From NCBI GenBank assembly GCA_001179505.1, contig CDMY01000228.1, positions 62,001 to 126,000 of the forward strand: 64,000 nt of DNA, given 5' to 3'. The translations under genes and the position numbers were made by a program. Below are positions 9,883 through 20,358 of the stretch, piece by piece (within the stretch, counting starts at the first letter, position 1; every line of letters begins with the position of its first letter). The notes under the pieces are model-generated. The model had not been told where the DNA came from. It worked only from the letters and a program-made list of their open reading frames with translations, and ran no database searches. Source of the stretch: Vitrella brassicaformis. Its lineage: Eukaryota; Sar; Vitrellaceae.

Positions 9883-12480
9883 TCACCTCTCCCTGTGCAC
9901 CCAGCCCACATTCGGCTGTGGCACCTGCTCGGCGATGGTCTCTAGCACATGACCAGCAGCAGGGGTGGACGGGGCAGCGTCAGCCCGCGACACCGGCACC
10001 GTCCTGTATCGGTGTGCCCGTCTGGCGGTCATGGTGTCTGCCAGCTGTATGCGATGCATGTGCAGCTGCTGCAGGCTGTCCTCACACGCTTGGCTGCACG
10101 GCGCACACAGACGAGAGGGTAGTGCATTGGTTGGTCTGTGTCTTTCGTGCGTGTGTCACTACCTCTTTTGTATGTCCTCTGGCGCATGTACTTTCTCAAA
10201 GATATGGCGCTGCCGATCGTACTCCTGCACACATGGATGCATCCGAGAGAACAAGACACTCAGATACATCACATGGGGAGGTAATGCGCGGAATGAATGC
10301 CATACCTCGGCGAACGCAGACACTCTCAAAGTCATGGAGTGGAGCTCACGAAGCTTCTTGTCCATGTAACGCATCATATCGTCACCTGCACAGACACAAA
10401 GACAAGGAAAGAGGCAAGCCCCATGATCTCTACTTCACGCCCCCATCCCCTGTGCCGTCCCGCCCCGCCCACCCTCCATCTGGTGTGTGAGCATAATCTG
10501 GTGACACACCCCGTTCAGCTCAGCAGCCGTCCGCACCATCTCCCTCACCACACCCTCCACTCGCCGATCACCCTCACCCGCCACCGCCCCTCCCTCATCC
10601 CACGCGCCAACACCAACACCATGGCGCGACTCAAACACAGCAGAAGCAGCAGACCGATGGGGAGCAGCAGCCGGGAACTTCATCGCCAAGCTCTGTGCGA
10701 GCCTCGCGTGTGCGCCCTGGGCGATCTCGTAGCACTGTAGGTTGGGGACGCTCTGGGAGTTGGCCGAGACGACCCCAGACGTGCGTGCGAGGTGCATGTT
10801 GAACTCCCGCTCGCCCATTCTCCGGCCCTGTGGCACCGGCAGGCTGGGCAGCCCCGGCATGGCCATGGCCGTCGCGTGCTGTGTGTCGGGGGAGGGGGGC
10901 TGGGAAGCCGACTCGCGGTGGGAGGGGGATGGCCTTTGGTACTGGTAGAAGGATGGTGCTTCGGTTGCTGCTTCTTCCGGCTGTTCGGCCACGACGGATG
11001 GGAGGGCCTCGTCATCTCCTCCTCTGAGCAGCCGCCCTGTCACCCCTCCTGCGATAGGTGAAGCGCTTGAATGCCTTCTGTTGGAGCCGTAGTAGGATGC
11101 GTGGCCCATTGTGGCGTGGTCCCCTGAGCTCCGCGAGCGCCGTCCTCCCCTCTCCCTCTCCCTGTCGCTCTCCTCCCTCCGATCAAGGTGCGAGTCGTTC
11201 TCGCCGGTGCTGCCGAATGGCGATGCCGCCGTGCTGATGGTCTGTGCCAGAGACGCCCGCGCCATCCCTGTTTCTTCTGTCGATGAAGGGTGCAGCGGGG
11301 GTGCAGGGATGGGGCGCTCTCTGGCCGTGGTCTTTGGGGAAGGAACGAACTCGCTCTCCAGTGAGTCGGCAGGGAGCGGGGGAAGGGGCTGAGAGCCGTC
11401 CGTGGTGTCCTTGGGGGCCGGGTACTCGACTGTCTTGGCGCGGCTCATGGACCGCCTCTCCACCGCCCTTGAGGACAGCTCGGGCTCCTCGTCAGTCCAC
11501 TTGCGCACACTCCTGGTCCTCCTGTCCTTCCTCTCGGCATCAGCCGAGCTCCCTCGGTTGGGCGGCAGAGACCACTGCATGTGAACTGGCGCCACGGCAC
11601 GGCGGGGAGAGAGCCGCTCGGGAGACGATACATGGTCCCCCAGAGGCACGTCTGCGCGCATGAAGAGGCCGCTGCCGCCATGGCGGAGAGCCGCTCGCGA
11701 CCGGCCGGTCTCGTCGACCACATCGATGGTGATGGGGCTCCTTTCCCTCTCTAGGGAGTGGGGAAGTGGCGGGGGGGCTGACGAAGGCGGAAACAGAGGG
11801 CCCTCAGGGTCGCCGTGCTCCGTCTTCTGCAACGCGTCAGGGGACACGCGGATGCCGGCCATCGACTGGAGCGGCCGGGGGTGGACAGACACGCTCAGCC
11901 GCATCACCGACGGCTGCCTGCGTGCGGCCCTCCTCTCCTTGATGGTGGGGTCGTCGACAAAGACGATGTACTGACGCGGCGAGAGGGGCTGGTCCAGCAG
12001 GATGAACCGCGCCACCTCTACCTCCACATAGCCTAGCCGCCTGCCCGAGCCGTCCACAATCTGCAGGAAGGCATATTTCCTCTCCACCGTATGTGTCACT
12101 TGGCCGCCAGCACCACCACCAGCACCAGAAGCACCGCCCTTCTCCCCCTGGCCGTGGCCGGCTCTGACGACAGGGAAGGACACATAGGCCACGAACTGCA
12201 GCGTGCCTTCACGGTCGCTCCACTCGATGGCATGGCCGTCTCCCGCACTCTTGAGAGCCGTCGCCTGCTCGACGATGCCCTTGCGATGGATCACTCTGAG
12301 ACCGGCTGTGAAGCCTGGGGCGAGATGGGTGAGAGAGTGGACAATGAGGGTGAACTCGAATCTGCGCATGGCTGGGTGCGCGTGGGTGTGCTTGAAGTTG
12401 AAGTGGGGGAAGGGGTGGTAGACCAACGGTAGAGGGGGCGGATGGGCGGGGAGGGGCGGGTGGGGATAGTCGTTGGCCAT
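9883..12480 (-). CDS. NT-C2 (EEIG1/EHBP1 N-terminal C2) domain protein
   Basis: Four exons: 12480-10473, 10385-10306, 10224-10163 and 10093-9883, joined by consensus splice sites in phase. Residues about 38-185 form a C2-like beta sandwich of the NT-C2 type: RRFEFTLIVHSLTHLAPG, then GLRVIHRKGIVEQAT, EGTLQFVAYVSF, KYAFLQIVDGSGRRLGYV and EVARFILLDQP. In known members this domain tethers proteins to membranes or Rab/actin machinery. The middle 400 residues are Ser/Pro/Arg-rich and probably disordered. The C-terminus is predicted helical (HQIMLTHQME, RYMDKKLRELHSM, EYDRQRHIFEKVH, CEDSLQQLHMHRIQLAD) and may form a coiled coil. The Met at 12369 (MRRFEFTL) is an alternative start, because the first 37 residues are Pro/His-rich. 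Function beyond membrane or cytoskeletal tethering is unknown. Confidence 0.8.
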
Positions 12481-12964
12481 TGTGTGTCAGTGAACTTGAC
12501 GATGAATGACAGAAATGCCAATACTGAGGACAACAAAGAGCAGACGGAGCAGCAGAATAAACAACATTTCTTTGCACGTTGTTCGTTGCACGCAGTGCGT
12601 GTCAGCCACGCAATGTCGTCCTCTCTTTCTCCTTCTGCCTCTCTGTGTGAATGCACTTGTGAAGTTGAAATTGTCCCTGAAATGGCTATTCTGCTGCTTT
12701 GCTGACTTTCTTTGCTTCTTTGCCCTTCCTTGTCTACCTGTGCTGCGCCTCGACGGCTTCTGAATCCGTCCTGAATCAATGCCTTGGCCTCTGAAGCGCC
12801 CTCAGGCTCATATCAGCAAAATTACATCAGCAGTGCAGACTTTGCCGTCGATGGACTCAGCAATTGATGGCCGGTTGAAATGAACTCCGGCGATACCACT
12901 TCCTGCAAGCTGCGAGCTTAGTGTGGTAAATCTCCGCGCCGGACAGGGCCTGCAGAGGGCCGAT
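12481..12964. promoter_or_regulatory. Divergent intergenic region between NT-C2 and RNase H2B genes
   Basis: A 484-nt stretch separates two divergent starts. It lacks the TG tracts typical of introns and is T/C-rich from about 12615 to 12740. I see no canonical TATA box. It presumably contains both promoters. Confidence 0.5.
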
Positions 12965-14997
12965 ATGATGATGCACAGCCCTTCCCACGAGGGCATTGAC
13001 ATCTGCATCTCACCGCCACCCAATCTGACCACCGCAGCCAACCGTAGCACACAGGCACCACCACCGGCAGCAGCAGCAGGAGGAGGCCACCATGCCCATG
13101 GCGGTGCGGCCATCAACACGCCAGTAGCAGCCCCTGGAGCAGCGGCGTACGAAGATCCCGATGTGCTGCAGCGATGCCGCGTGTGCCTCATCGACGACAA
13201 TCATGGCAATGGCGGCGGTGATGGTGGGAGTGTGGTCCACCATGTGGTGCGTCTGCCGCACCCCGGCTGCGGCAAACCGGCCATGTATGTCATCCGCCAG
13301 CCACAGCAGCACACAGGGGGGAATGGGGATGGCAACACCCCTGCAGCAGCTGCCGTCGATGTGCTGGAGATGGTGAGCTGCCGCCGGGCGGTGGGCGAGT
13401 GCTCCATGTTCGTCGGCAACACACTCATCGCTGGTACCCACAGAGGGACAGGGAGGGAGGGAGGGAGGGAGGGAGGGAAGGCCACATATGGATGGATGGA
13501 TGGATGGATGGATGTGTGTGTGTTGTGTGTTGCCACAGATGGTCGGCTTCATTTGGTGGTCCGCATCGATCCGCTCTTTCTGTTCATTCCGCTGCTCAAA
13601 CGCGCCAGGGGAGAGGTCAGGGAGCGACATACACACGACACATTGCACTTCTATAGGAGCCTCTATCTGTGTGTCTGTCAGCAGGGCACCGGTCGGTATT
13701 GTCCCCTCACACAGACACTCGACCCACCGCCATCTGACCACCGCACGTCAAACGTGGCCGCCAGCAGCAGCAGCAGCCACACGCACCCATCGCAGCACCA
13801 AGATGTCGGCAGCAGCAGCAGTGGTCAGGGTGGGGGCGGCAGCCCGACGGACAGATCGGTGCAGGGGGGTAGGGGTGGTGGCTATAGCTATGAGTACGTT
13901 GACAACAGCGGTAATGGCTGCCGCACCGTCATGGCGCAGCTGATGCGCACACAGGACGTCAGACACCGAATAGTACTCATATGCGACACCATCCCCGGTA
14001 AGACAGAAAGAGCGGAGGGGGTGGGGTGCATCCATCCGTCCATCCATCCATCCATCCACTCATTGTGTGTCAGGTGGTCCTGATGGTGACGATGTGCCGT
14101 TGGTTCGGCTCAGCTATGACAAACTCGCCCAATTCATACAAAAGAAAGTACGTTGTCAGCAGCAATGGCACACACACACAGATTTATGTGCGGTGTGTGT
14201 CATGTGTGTGGCAAAGATGGATCGCATCATGGCGGTGGTCAAAGACACAAACCTCTACGTCAACGGTCAGCTTGATGGACACACACAGACACAGACAGCC
14301 CCCGTCTTCCTTTGTCTCTTTCTCTCTCTGCTGTGTGTGTGTGCAGAGGTGTGCAGCAGTAGTGTGGCGTCTGCGGCCGACGACGTCGGCGACGACCCCC
14401 AAAGCGAGCACACATTCGACATCAACACGAGTCAGCCAAAAGGGCTGCCAAGGACGACATACCCTCCCTCTCTCTGCTCATCTGTGTCGTGTGTGTGTTA
14501 AGGTGCATTGAGAGGTGTGGCGTGGGAGTTGGCGAGGGCCCAACTGGAGCCCCAACTTCGACAGATCGTAGCTGACATACTCAAGTAAACCACATGTGTG
14601 GGCGTGGGTCTGCTTCCTCCCATCGCCACTGTTCACATGGTTTTGTCAGGATCGACGAGGGCCCCAAGAGTGACCTCGGCAAGCGGCCTGCCGCTGCTGC
14701 AGCAGCACCCCCAGCACCCAAACAAAAGGCGAGGCAGATACACATGATGACGCTCAGGCAGACGACCGACGGCTGCTTGTGGGGTGTGGATGTGTGTGTC
14801 TTAAGGCGGCCAAGCCGAAGCCGAAAGCCAAACCGAAAGCCGCCAACCCGAGAGGTATAATGTCATGTGCATTGAGACAGGCTGTTGTGTCTCAATGCAT
14901 TTTATGCCTTCCCTCTCTCTCTCTCTCTGCGTGTGTGTGTGTGTGTGCAGATGTGAAGGGGATGAAGAAGATGACCGACTTCTTTGCAAAGAAATAG
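12965..14997 (+). CDS. RNASEH2B: Ribonuclease H2 subunit B
   Basis: Non-catalytic scaffold of the heterotrimeric RNase H2, which removes ribonucleotides and RNA:DNA hybrids from nuclear DNA. Ten exons with consensus splice sites. The N-terminal triple-barrel domain is recognisable: VVRLPHPGCGKPAMYVIRQ, VLEMVSCRRAVGECSMFVG and, across the first intron, DGRLHLVVRIDPLFLFIPLL. The last is the family signature (DGxLxxxxxxDPLFLxLP). Later exons carry PLVRLSYDKLAQFIQKK and ALRGVAWELARAQLEPQL, the usual helical region. The last exon ends in KGMKKMTDFFAKK, a PCNA-interacting (PIP) box of the kind found at the RNASEH2B C-terminus. Oddities are a Gly/His/Ala-rich N-terminal extension and a Ser/Gly-rich insertion (about 13740-13910). 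Three consecutive ATGs (12965, 12968, 12971) make the exact start ambiguous. Confidence 0.88.
13452..13514. repeat. (GGGA)n then (GGAT)n tetranucleotide runs in the first intron of RNASEH2B
   Basis: A GAGG/GGGA run at about 13452-13480 is followed by a GGAT run at about 13487-13514, both inside the intron that starts GTACCCACAG. The same two motifs recur in other introns of the window (51199-51252, 60630-60650, 62106-62134). Confidence 0.85.
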
Positions 14998-15249
14998 ACC
15001 GCCGACACGCACAAGCACACACATACGGAGCTCTTCACATCGGTGTAGACATGTAGATGCATACACGACATGTCCAGCTGCGTTTATTCTTGTATGGTGC
15101 TGTCATATGGACCGGCATATGAAGCTCATTGATGCTCAGGGACACAGTCTGCTTCTGTCCGGCTCACGGATACACGCAGACGGCTTTGTTTTGGCCGGAC
15201 TGGACAAATATACATACAAACATACATATACACACAAAGATGCCTACGC

Positions 15250-18200
15250 AGAAGCAAGCAGCGCCATCTCATCTACTACTCTAGATCAAATCAACAGCTG
15301 CACAGCGAAGACCTCCTACTGGCGAATGAATATGAAGACACAGATGACACACTGCACATACGCAAAACGCATTCAATGAACTGTACACAGCGCCATCCAC
15401 ACAACGCAATGCAATGCAAAGCACCCGACTCACTCACCCACCCCCTCAGCTGCACAGCTACGATCTGTAGACGGCCCCTGACCTCTCGCGGTCGAAGGTT
15501 TTGCGGCACATGGGGCACTCTCTCTTGCGGTACTTGCGCCAGCACTTGTCGCACAGGCACATGTGGCGGCAGGGACTCAGTACAATGGTGGCGCGCTCGT
15601 CCAAACAGACCACACACTTCTGCAGGTCCTCGGCCTTCTCCTTGGCCTGCACCTCGAGCTCACGCAGCTGCCGCTCCTGGTCAGACAAACCGGCCAATCG
15701 GCCCACTAGCCGGTCGCGGGCAGATGCCAGCTGCTGCAGGGCCTCCTGGATGTCGTTCTGCAGACTGTGGATGCCCTCCTGGTCGGTGTGCTCGAGCCGA
15801 TCGGCAGACAACCTGATGACAAAGGCATGCATGACGAGAGACAGGCCAGCGATACGTTGGCTTTTCGTTCTTTTAAGCGGCGCCCACTTGTCGATGCTAG
15901 CAGAGTCGAGGCAGCCCACGTCTGCCTGCAGCTCGCGGACAGATGCCTCTAACCTGCACACACACAGACAATAGAGAAACACGAAATCTGTGACCCTTTC
16001 ATCGCGCCGCCTACTCGCGGATCTTCTTGTGTGCGGCGTCCCTCTCTTTCACGGTGCCGTCCAGGCGGGCCTTTAACCTGTGAGGGAAACCAGTCGGCAT
16101 GTGGCTGAGCGGTGCCCTGTGTGGCTGGATGGCCGCTCACCTGCTCTTTTCGTCACTGAGGGTGTGGGCCTGTCGCTGAGCGGCAGCTATGGCCTCGCCC
16201 TTGCTGGCCTTCTCCCTCTCGGCCACCTCTACCTGCTTGTCTAACCTGCACCAGACACAAACCCGTATGGCCGATGCAGCTGTGCCTCGTTAGTGTCCTC
16301 ACTTGGTGGTCAGCTGCTTGGCCTCCTTCTGGGCTTTGGTGCATTCTTGCTTCGCCTGCTGCAGCGATGTGCTGAGGGACTTGACCTTCTGACGGTCAGG
16401 CTCTCCCCTGCACCGCACGTATAAGTGTAGTCTCCTGTTCTCTGCTGGCTGCTTCTTCTCACTTGTTGCGTTCGGCATTCAGGGTGATCTCTGTCTGTCT
16501 GAGGGCCTCTCGGGCAGCATCGCGCTCGCGGATGGCCGCCGAATACCTCTCCTCCCAGCCCTTGACGACCTCTCCATACCTGCATTGATCCATCAGACAC
16601 AGCCAAATGCAGGGAGTGGTGGTGGCGGTCGCCCACCTGGCTTCGCTTTCGATGGGATCGATGTCTGCCGGCCTCGCTGGGGTTCGTGTGGCGTCCTTCA
16701 TATCCACAGCGTCCCTGCAACCCACCGAACACACAAAACAGTGCTTTCTGTACGACGGTTGCTGCCACCTACTCGGTGGTGCTCTCTGCGGCATCAGTGT
16801 CTGGGCGCCTCTCCTCCACTCGTGTGCCTTCCCTCTTGTCCGCAGGACGACCCTTCTTCAGTCTGTTCTTATCGCGCTTGCTGAGGCGCTGTGTGCCCGC
16901 TGGAGTGGTGCCAGCAAAACCACAGACAGACCCATCATGCAGCCGTTGTCATATTCCCTGTCCTTTGTCCCTTTCTTGCCTTCTTCAGATTCCTTCAGCC
17001 GATCCATGGGCTTCTCCTTGAGCCATCTGGTGGCGAAGAGCAGACGGCGGCGCACCCGCCGATTGGCCAGCAGCGAGGCGACAACACAGCAGAGCACCAG
17101 AGCCACAGACCACGGCGAGGAGAAGAACCGCATGAGGTGGGTCTTATCTAAAACCACACAGAGACAGATAAAAAATGGTCTCTTCTTCTTTCTTCCTTCG
17201 GCTGACATTCGTGGCTGAGGAGAAACCATCCGAGGCTTCCGTGACCCTGAAAGCACGCAGTCATGCAACCAGTACCATTCCACAGGGGTGAGCTGCGCAG
17301 CTACTGTAGAGCACGGTCTGCCTACCTCTTTGAAAGCCTCGCCAGCTGGCATGCGTCCTTTGCGATTTGAAACGATAATCGGATCTGCAGACGCGCTAAG
17401 CAGCTTGGTCACTGTATCCCAGCAGCCACTGAACACAGATATTCAAGATCTATGGGGTGTTCAATAGTCCACTCACTCACCCGATTGCAGCAAAATGAAG
17501 TGCAGTGATTTTTTCATATCCGACAGCATTGGCATCTGCTCCGGACGCGAGGGCCAGCTCAAGCATTCTCCCATGCCGAGCGTCACACGGATGGGGAAAG
17601 CGCCGGGAATGACTGCAGGTGCATGAGGTTGCCCACAGCAACAGTGTCAATTCCTTTGCCATCCGACTACTGTCGGCAGGCAATGGATGCTTCACTACTG
17701 CATTGACGTCCGCTCCGTGTCGGAACAACACCTCTACCGACTCAACATGACGCCTGCGCGCGGCCACAAGATGAGGCATCCACAAATCCGGCCGGTGTTC
17801 CCTCGCCTCGACACCCGCCGCAAGATGAGGCAACCGGTGTACGGGCTTCACGTGTGCGCCTGAACCGGACTAAAGGGACATGAATGACTCGCGGCCGCAT
17901 CATTTCGTGGTGCTGACCGAACTCTATGAGCGTTTCCACGACGTCTGGCCAGTCGCCATCGTTGATGGCGATGAACAACGGAGTCTGCAAATTGTTGTCG
18001 CGGCCATTCACGTCAAGTGCCCGCCTGCTGCTGTTGGCTGCCTCCATCAGTGTCCTGACGAGTCTGGAGTCACCCGTCGTGGCAGCATAGTGGAGAGCCG
18101 AGAACCCCTCGCTATCGACGTCGTCCAGCGCCCGCATGCGAGGCAGCAAGAGCTTCATCATCTGCAGGGGACTCATGCCGTTGATTGCCAACATGAGTGA

Positions 18201-18615
18201 CGTCTTGTTGTCGGGCCTGCCCTCATTCGGGTTGGCGCCCTCGTCCAGCAGGTGCTGCGCCGCAACTACATCCCCCTGAAAGAAAAAGAGAGGATCACAC
18301 ACGACAAATGCAGCAGGCGCTGCCATGCCCCTCACACACCAAGACAGCAGCGTTCTTCAGCGCCTGTACAGCCGCCAGACTGGCCGATGGCCGCCCTGCA
18401 AAGCAGAAGGATGTTGACAAACAAATGGAGTGACGGTCGGTGTGGGTGGCTTACCTGCGTGTCCATTTGCTGCAAGGAGGAGGGAGATCAAAAGCAACAT
18501 CATCATCACGCCATCCCTCTTCATCGCGCCCAAACCTGCGAGCTCATCGTGGAGGAGATCTCGGGGCGTTGCGCACCAGCAGACGGCCTCATTTCGGCAC
18601 ATAGAAGCGAGATCT
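15250..18615 (-). repeat. Left arm of a long inverted gene duplication
   Basis: Read on the minus strand, this segment is homologous to 33065-37800 read on the plus strand. It includes the 5' flank (shared gaGGCCGTCTGCTG and GAGATCTCCTC words), all exons and introns of the ANK-RING gene, and 3' flank words (GTCTTC/GTCTTGCTGT, GATGGCGCTGC). Homology runs up to within about 30 nt of the divergent deaminase start at 18639. Arm limits are approximate, by eye. Confidence 0.85.
15458..18524 (-). CDS. Signal peptide-ankyrin-TM-coiled coil-RING protein, copy 1
   Basis: Likely membrane-anchored RING E3 ubiquitin ligase, about 725 residues. Exon 1 (18524-18455) encodes a signal peptide (MMMLLLISLLLAANGHAG). 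Exons 3-5 (18275-17918, 17859-17481, 17428-17336) encode ankyrin repeats (for example SALHYAATTGDSRLVRTLM and VESVEVLFRHGADVNAV). Exon 7 (17147-16980) carries a transmembrane segment (SVALVLCCVVASLLA) followed by basic RRRLLF. The next six exons are coiled coil (IRERDAAREALRQTE, LQQAKQECTKAQKEA). The last exon holds a C3HC4 RING, CVVC...PCRHMCLCDKC...CPMC, of the MGRN/MUL1-like style. The ankyrin part would face the lumen or outside and the RING the cytosol; that topology is inferred. The exon 7 donor is GC (GCAAGAAAG), where copy 2 has GT. Copy 2 at 33204-37580 is in inverted orientation. Confidence 0.82.
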
Positions 18616-18638
18616 ATCACTTTGTGTCATCAGCGGCC
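18525..18638. promoter_or_regulatory. Compact bidirectional promoter, left arm
   Basis: Only 114 nt separate the start codons of ANK-RING copy 1 (minus) and the deaminase (plus). Most of it belongs to the duplicated arm: GGCCGTCTGCTG and GAGATCTCCTC on the minus strand recur upstream of copy 2. Confidence 0.55.
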
Positions 18639-19512
18639 ATGGCGCCGTCATCGCGAGGTCCGAACGGCACGCCGCTGAGCGACGCTGCGCTGGTGGACAA
18701 GCTGCTGACGGTCATGGAGCAGGAGGTCATGCCCACCACCGCCAAGGGAGTGGAGAAGGGCAACAAGGTGTTCGGGGCCGCCATACTCGACGCTGACTTT
18801 CGGGTGGTGGTGGCCAGCACGAACCACGAGGCCGTCTGCCCATTCTGGCACGGAGAGGTCAGTCAGCAGACCGACAGCAAACACAGGGGAGAAAAGAGAG
18901 ACGCATTCATTCTGCTGGCGTGTTTGTGTCAACCACCTGTGCGCAGGTGCACACGCTCAAGGAGTTCTTTGCCTTGCCTGCGTCGTCCCGTCCGAAGCAG
19001 GAGGACTGTTACTTCCTCTGCACCCACGCCCCCTGCCCCATGTGCCTGTCTGCTCTCACCTGGAGCGGCTTCAAAGTCCTGTACCAGTTCTTCTCATATG
19101 ACGACTCCGAGGGAACGTAAGCAGCAGCCATGCAAGAGCAGAGCCTGGGTGTGACATAACGATAATGTGTGTGTGCAGCTTCAACATCCCCTACGACAAC
19201 CAAGTGCTGAGGGAGGTCTTCCAGTGCAAGAGACCAAGAAGTGGGTAGAGCGAGATGAATGCACACACACCCCAACACACGGCCCACACGCAATAATGCC
19301 GTCCACTGTTGTTCTCTCTGCTTATCTGTGCAGGGTCGACCCCCTACTACGATTCATACGACCTTCGCGAGTTGGTGCAGCATGGTGCTCTGAGTGACGA
19401 TGAGCGGGCGAGTGCGTGGCGGCGCATCCGGCAGATCGAGAGCGAGTACGACCGGCTGTCGGAGGTCTACCAGCAGAGGAAACACCTCTCCACCAACATC
19501 ATGCTCAAATGA
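18639..19512 (+). CDS. Cytidine deaminase-fold zinc-dependent deaminase (CMP/dCMP or nucleoside deaminase-like)
   Basis: Four exons: 18639-18858, 18948-19118, then exons beginning after GTGTGCAG near 19180 and GTGCAG near 19334. The zinc site of the cytidine deaminase superfamily is visible. The first motif is FWHGEVHTLKEFF, with His as ligand and Glu as proton shuttle across the exon 1/2 junction. The second is THAPCPMCLSAL, the PCxxC motif with two Cys ligands. The neighbouring WSGFK, FFSYDDSEG and FNIPYDNQVLREVF segments and the helical C-terminus (EYDRLSEVYQQRK) resemble a deaminase subfamily that has HGE rather than the commoner HAE. It probably deaminates a free base, nucleoside or nucleotide; the substrate cannot be read from sequence. 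I see no targeting peptide. It is divergent from ANK-RING copy 1, with 114 nt between starts. Confidence 0.82.
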
Positions 19513-20358
19513 CTGCACTCAGCGAGGGGTGTACATGTCATGTTGTGTGAGTGTGCGTGTGTGTGTGAGAGAGACAGAGAGATGCAGCGGTCTTTTTGCC
19601 GCTCGCTTTCGCTTCTTGATCGGATGGAGTGTAGTCTGTCTGTGCGCCCTGGTGGTTGGCTGCATGTGGGTCACTTAGTCCGCCATCAGGCACATGAGGG
19701 TTCACGGTCCTTGCACGGATCGTGATCTTTCGGGTGCCTGGTGGTTGGCCAAGTGACGTCACAGCCGCGGACGAGTGGTGCGTGAGGGGTTGGTATCCTA
19801 TGTCTTGTCATCGTCTGTTGCGAGTTGTGCGGTGCGTGACCTTGTGAGTGACCAGACATACACTATTCCCGAGTCAGGAGCACACTGCTGTGTGCGTTGA
19901 CAGGGGTTGGGGGAGGCGCGAGCACGGCTCGTCGTGTCGCGTCGGGTCGCTGCCGCGCAGGGCGACCCGTGGGGGCCGAGCACCGCGAGCTCGTGGGCGT
20001 CTTCTGCGTTGGTGGCTCGTCGTCCGGCGCAGCGTGTGCGTTTTGTTTCTTTTTGGGCTGTCATTCGTGACACGCAGGTGCCCGGGAGGTGACGCCTGTC
20101 ACCTCCCGCTGCGCTGTCTGCGGCGCGTGCCAACCTTGCACTGGTTGTCCTTGTCTTGCGGTGGATCTGTGGATCTGTCCGTCAGGTGTGGATCTATCCA
20201 TCGGGCGGGCGCGAGCGCCGTGCGCGAGCGCCCTGGTGGTGCGGAGCGGCCGGACCCAACGCATGTACGGTAGTAGTACCTGCCCCCAAATCTGCGAGCC
20301 CGGCTTGGGGGCCTTTCTTCCTTCCCCTCCCTCGGGGGAACCGCGAGAAGGCGCCATC
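19513..20358. other. Gene-free GC-rich interval with perfect hairpins
   Basis: No protein gene is supported. From about 19870 to 20250 the sequence is GC-rich and lacks the TG repeats seen elsewhere. Perfect stems are CGGGTCGC/GCGACCCG at 19943-19950/19962-19969 and GGGAGGTGAC/GTCACCTCCC at 20084-20093/20098-20107 (4-nt loop). The interval is upstream of the kinase gene and could be its 5' UTR/promoter or a separate structured RNA. Confidence 0.5.

Noticed and set aside
19848-20273. Overlapping long frames on both strands in the GC-rich island
   Set aside because: Arg/Cys/Ala-rich translations in several frames at once are expected from GC-rich non-coding DNA; no frame shows consistent codon bias.
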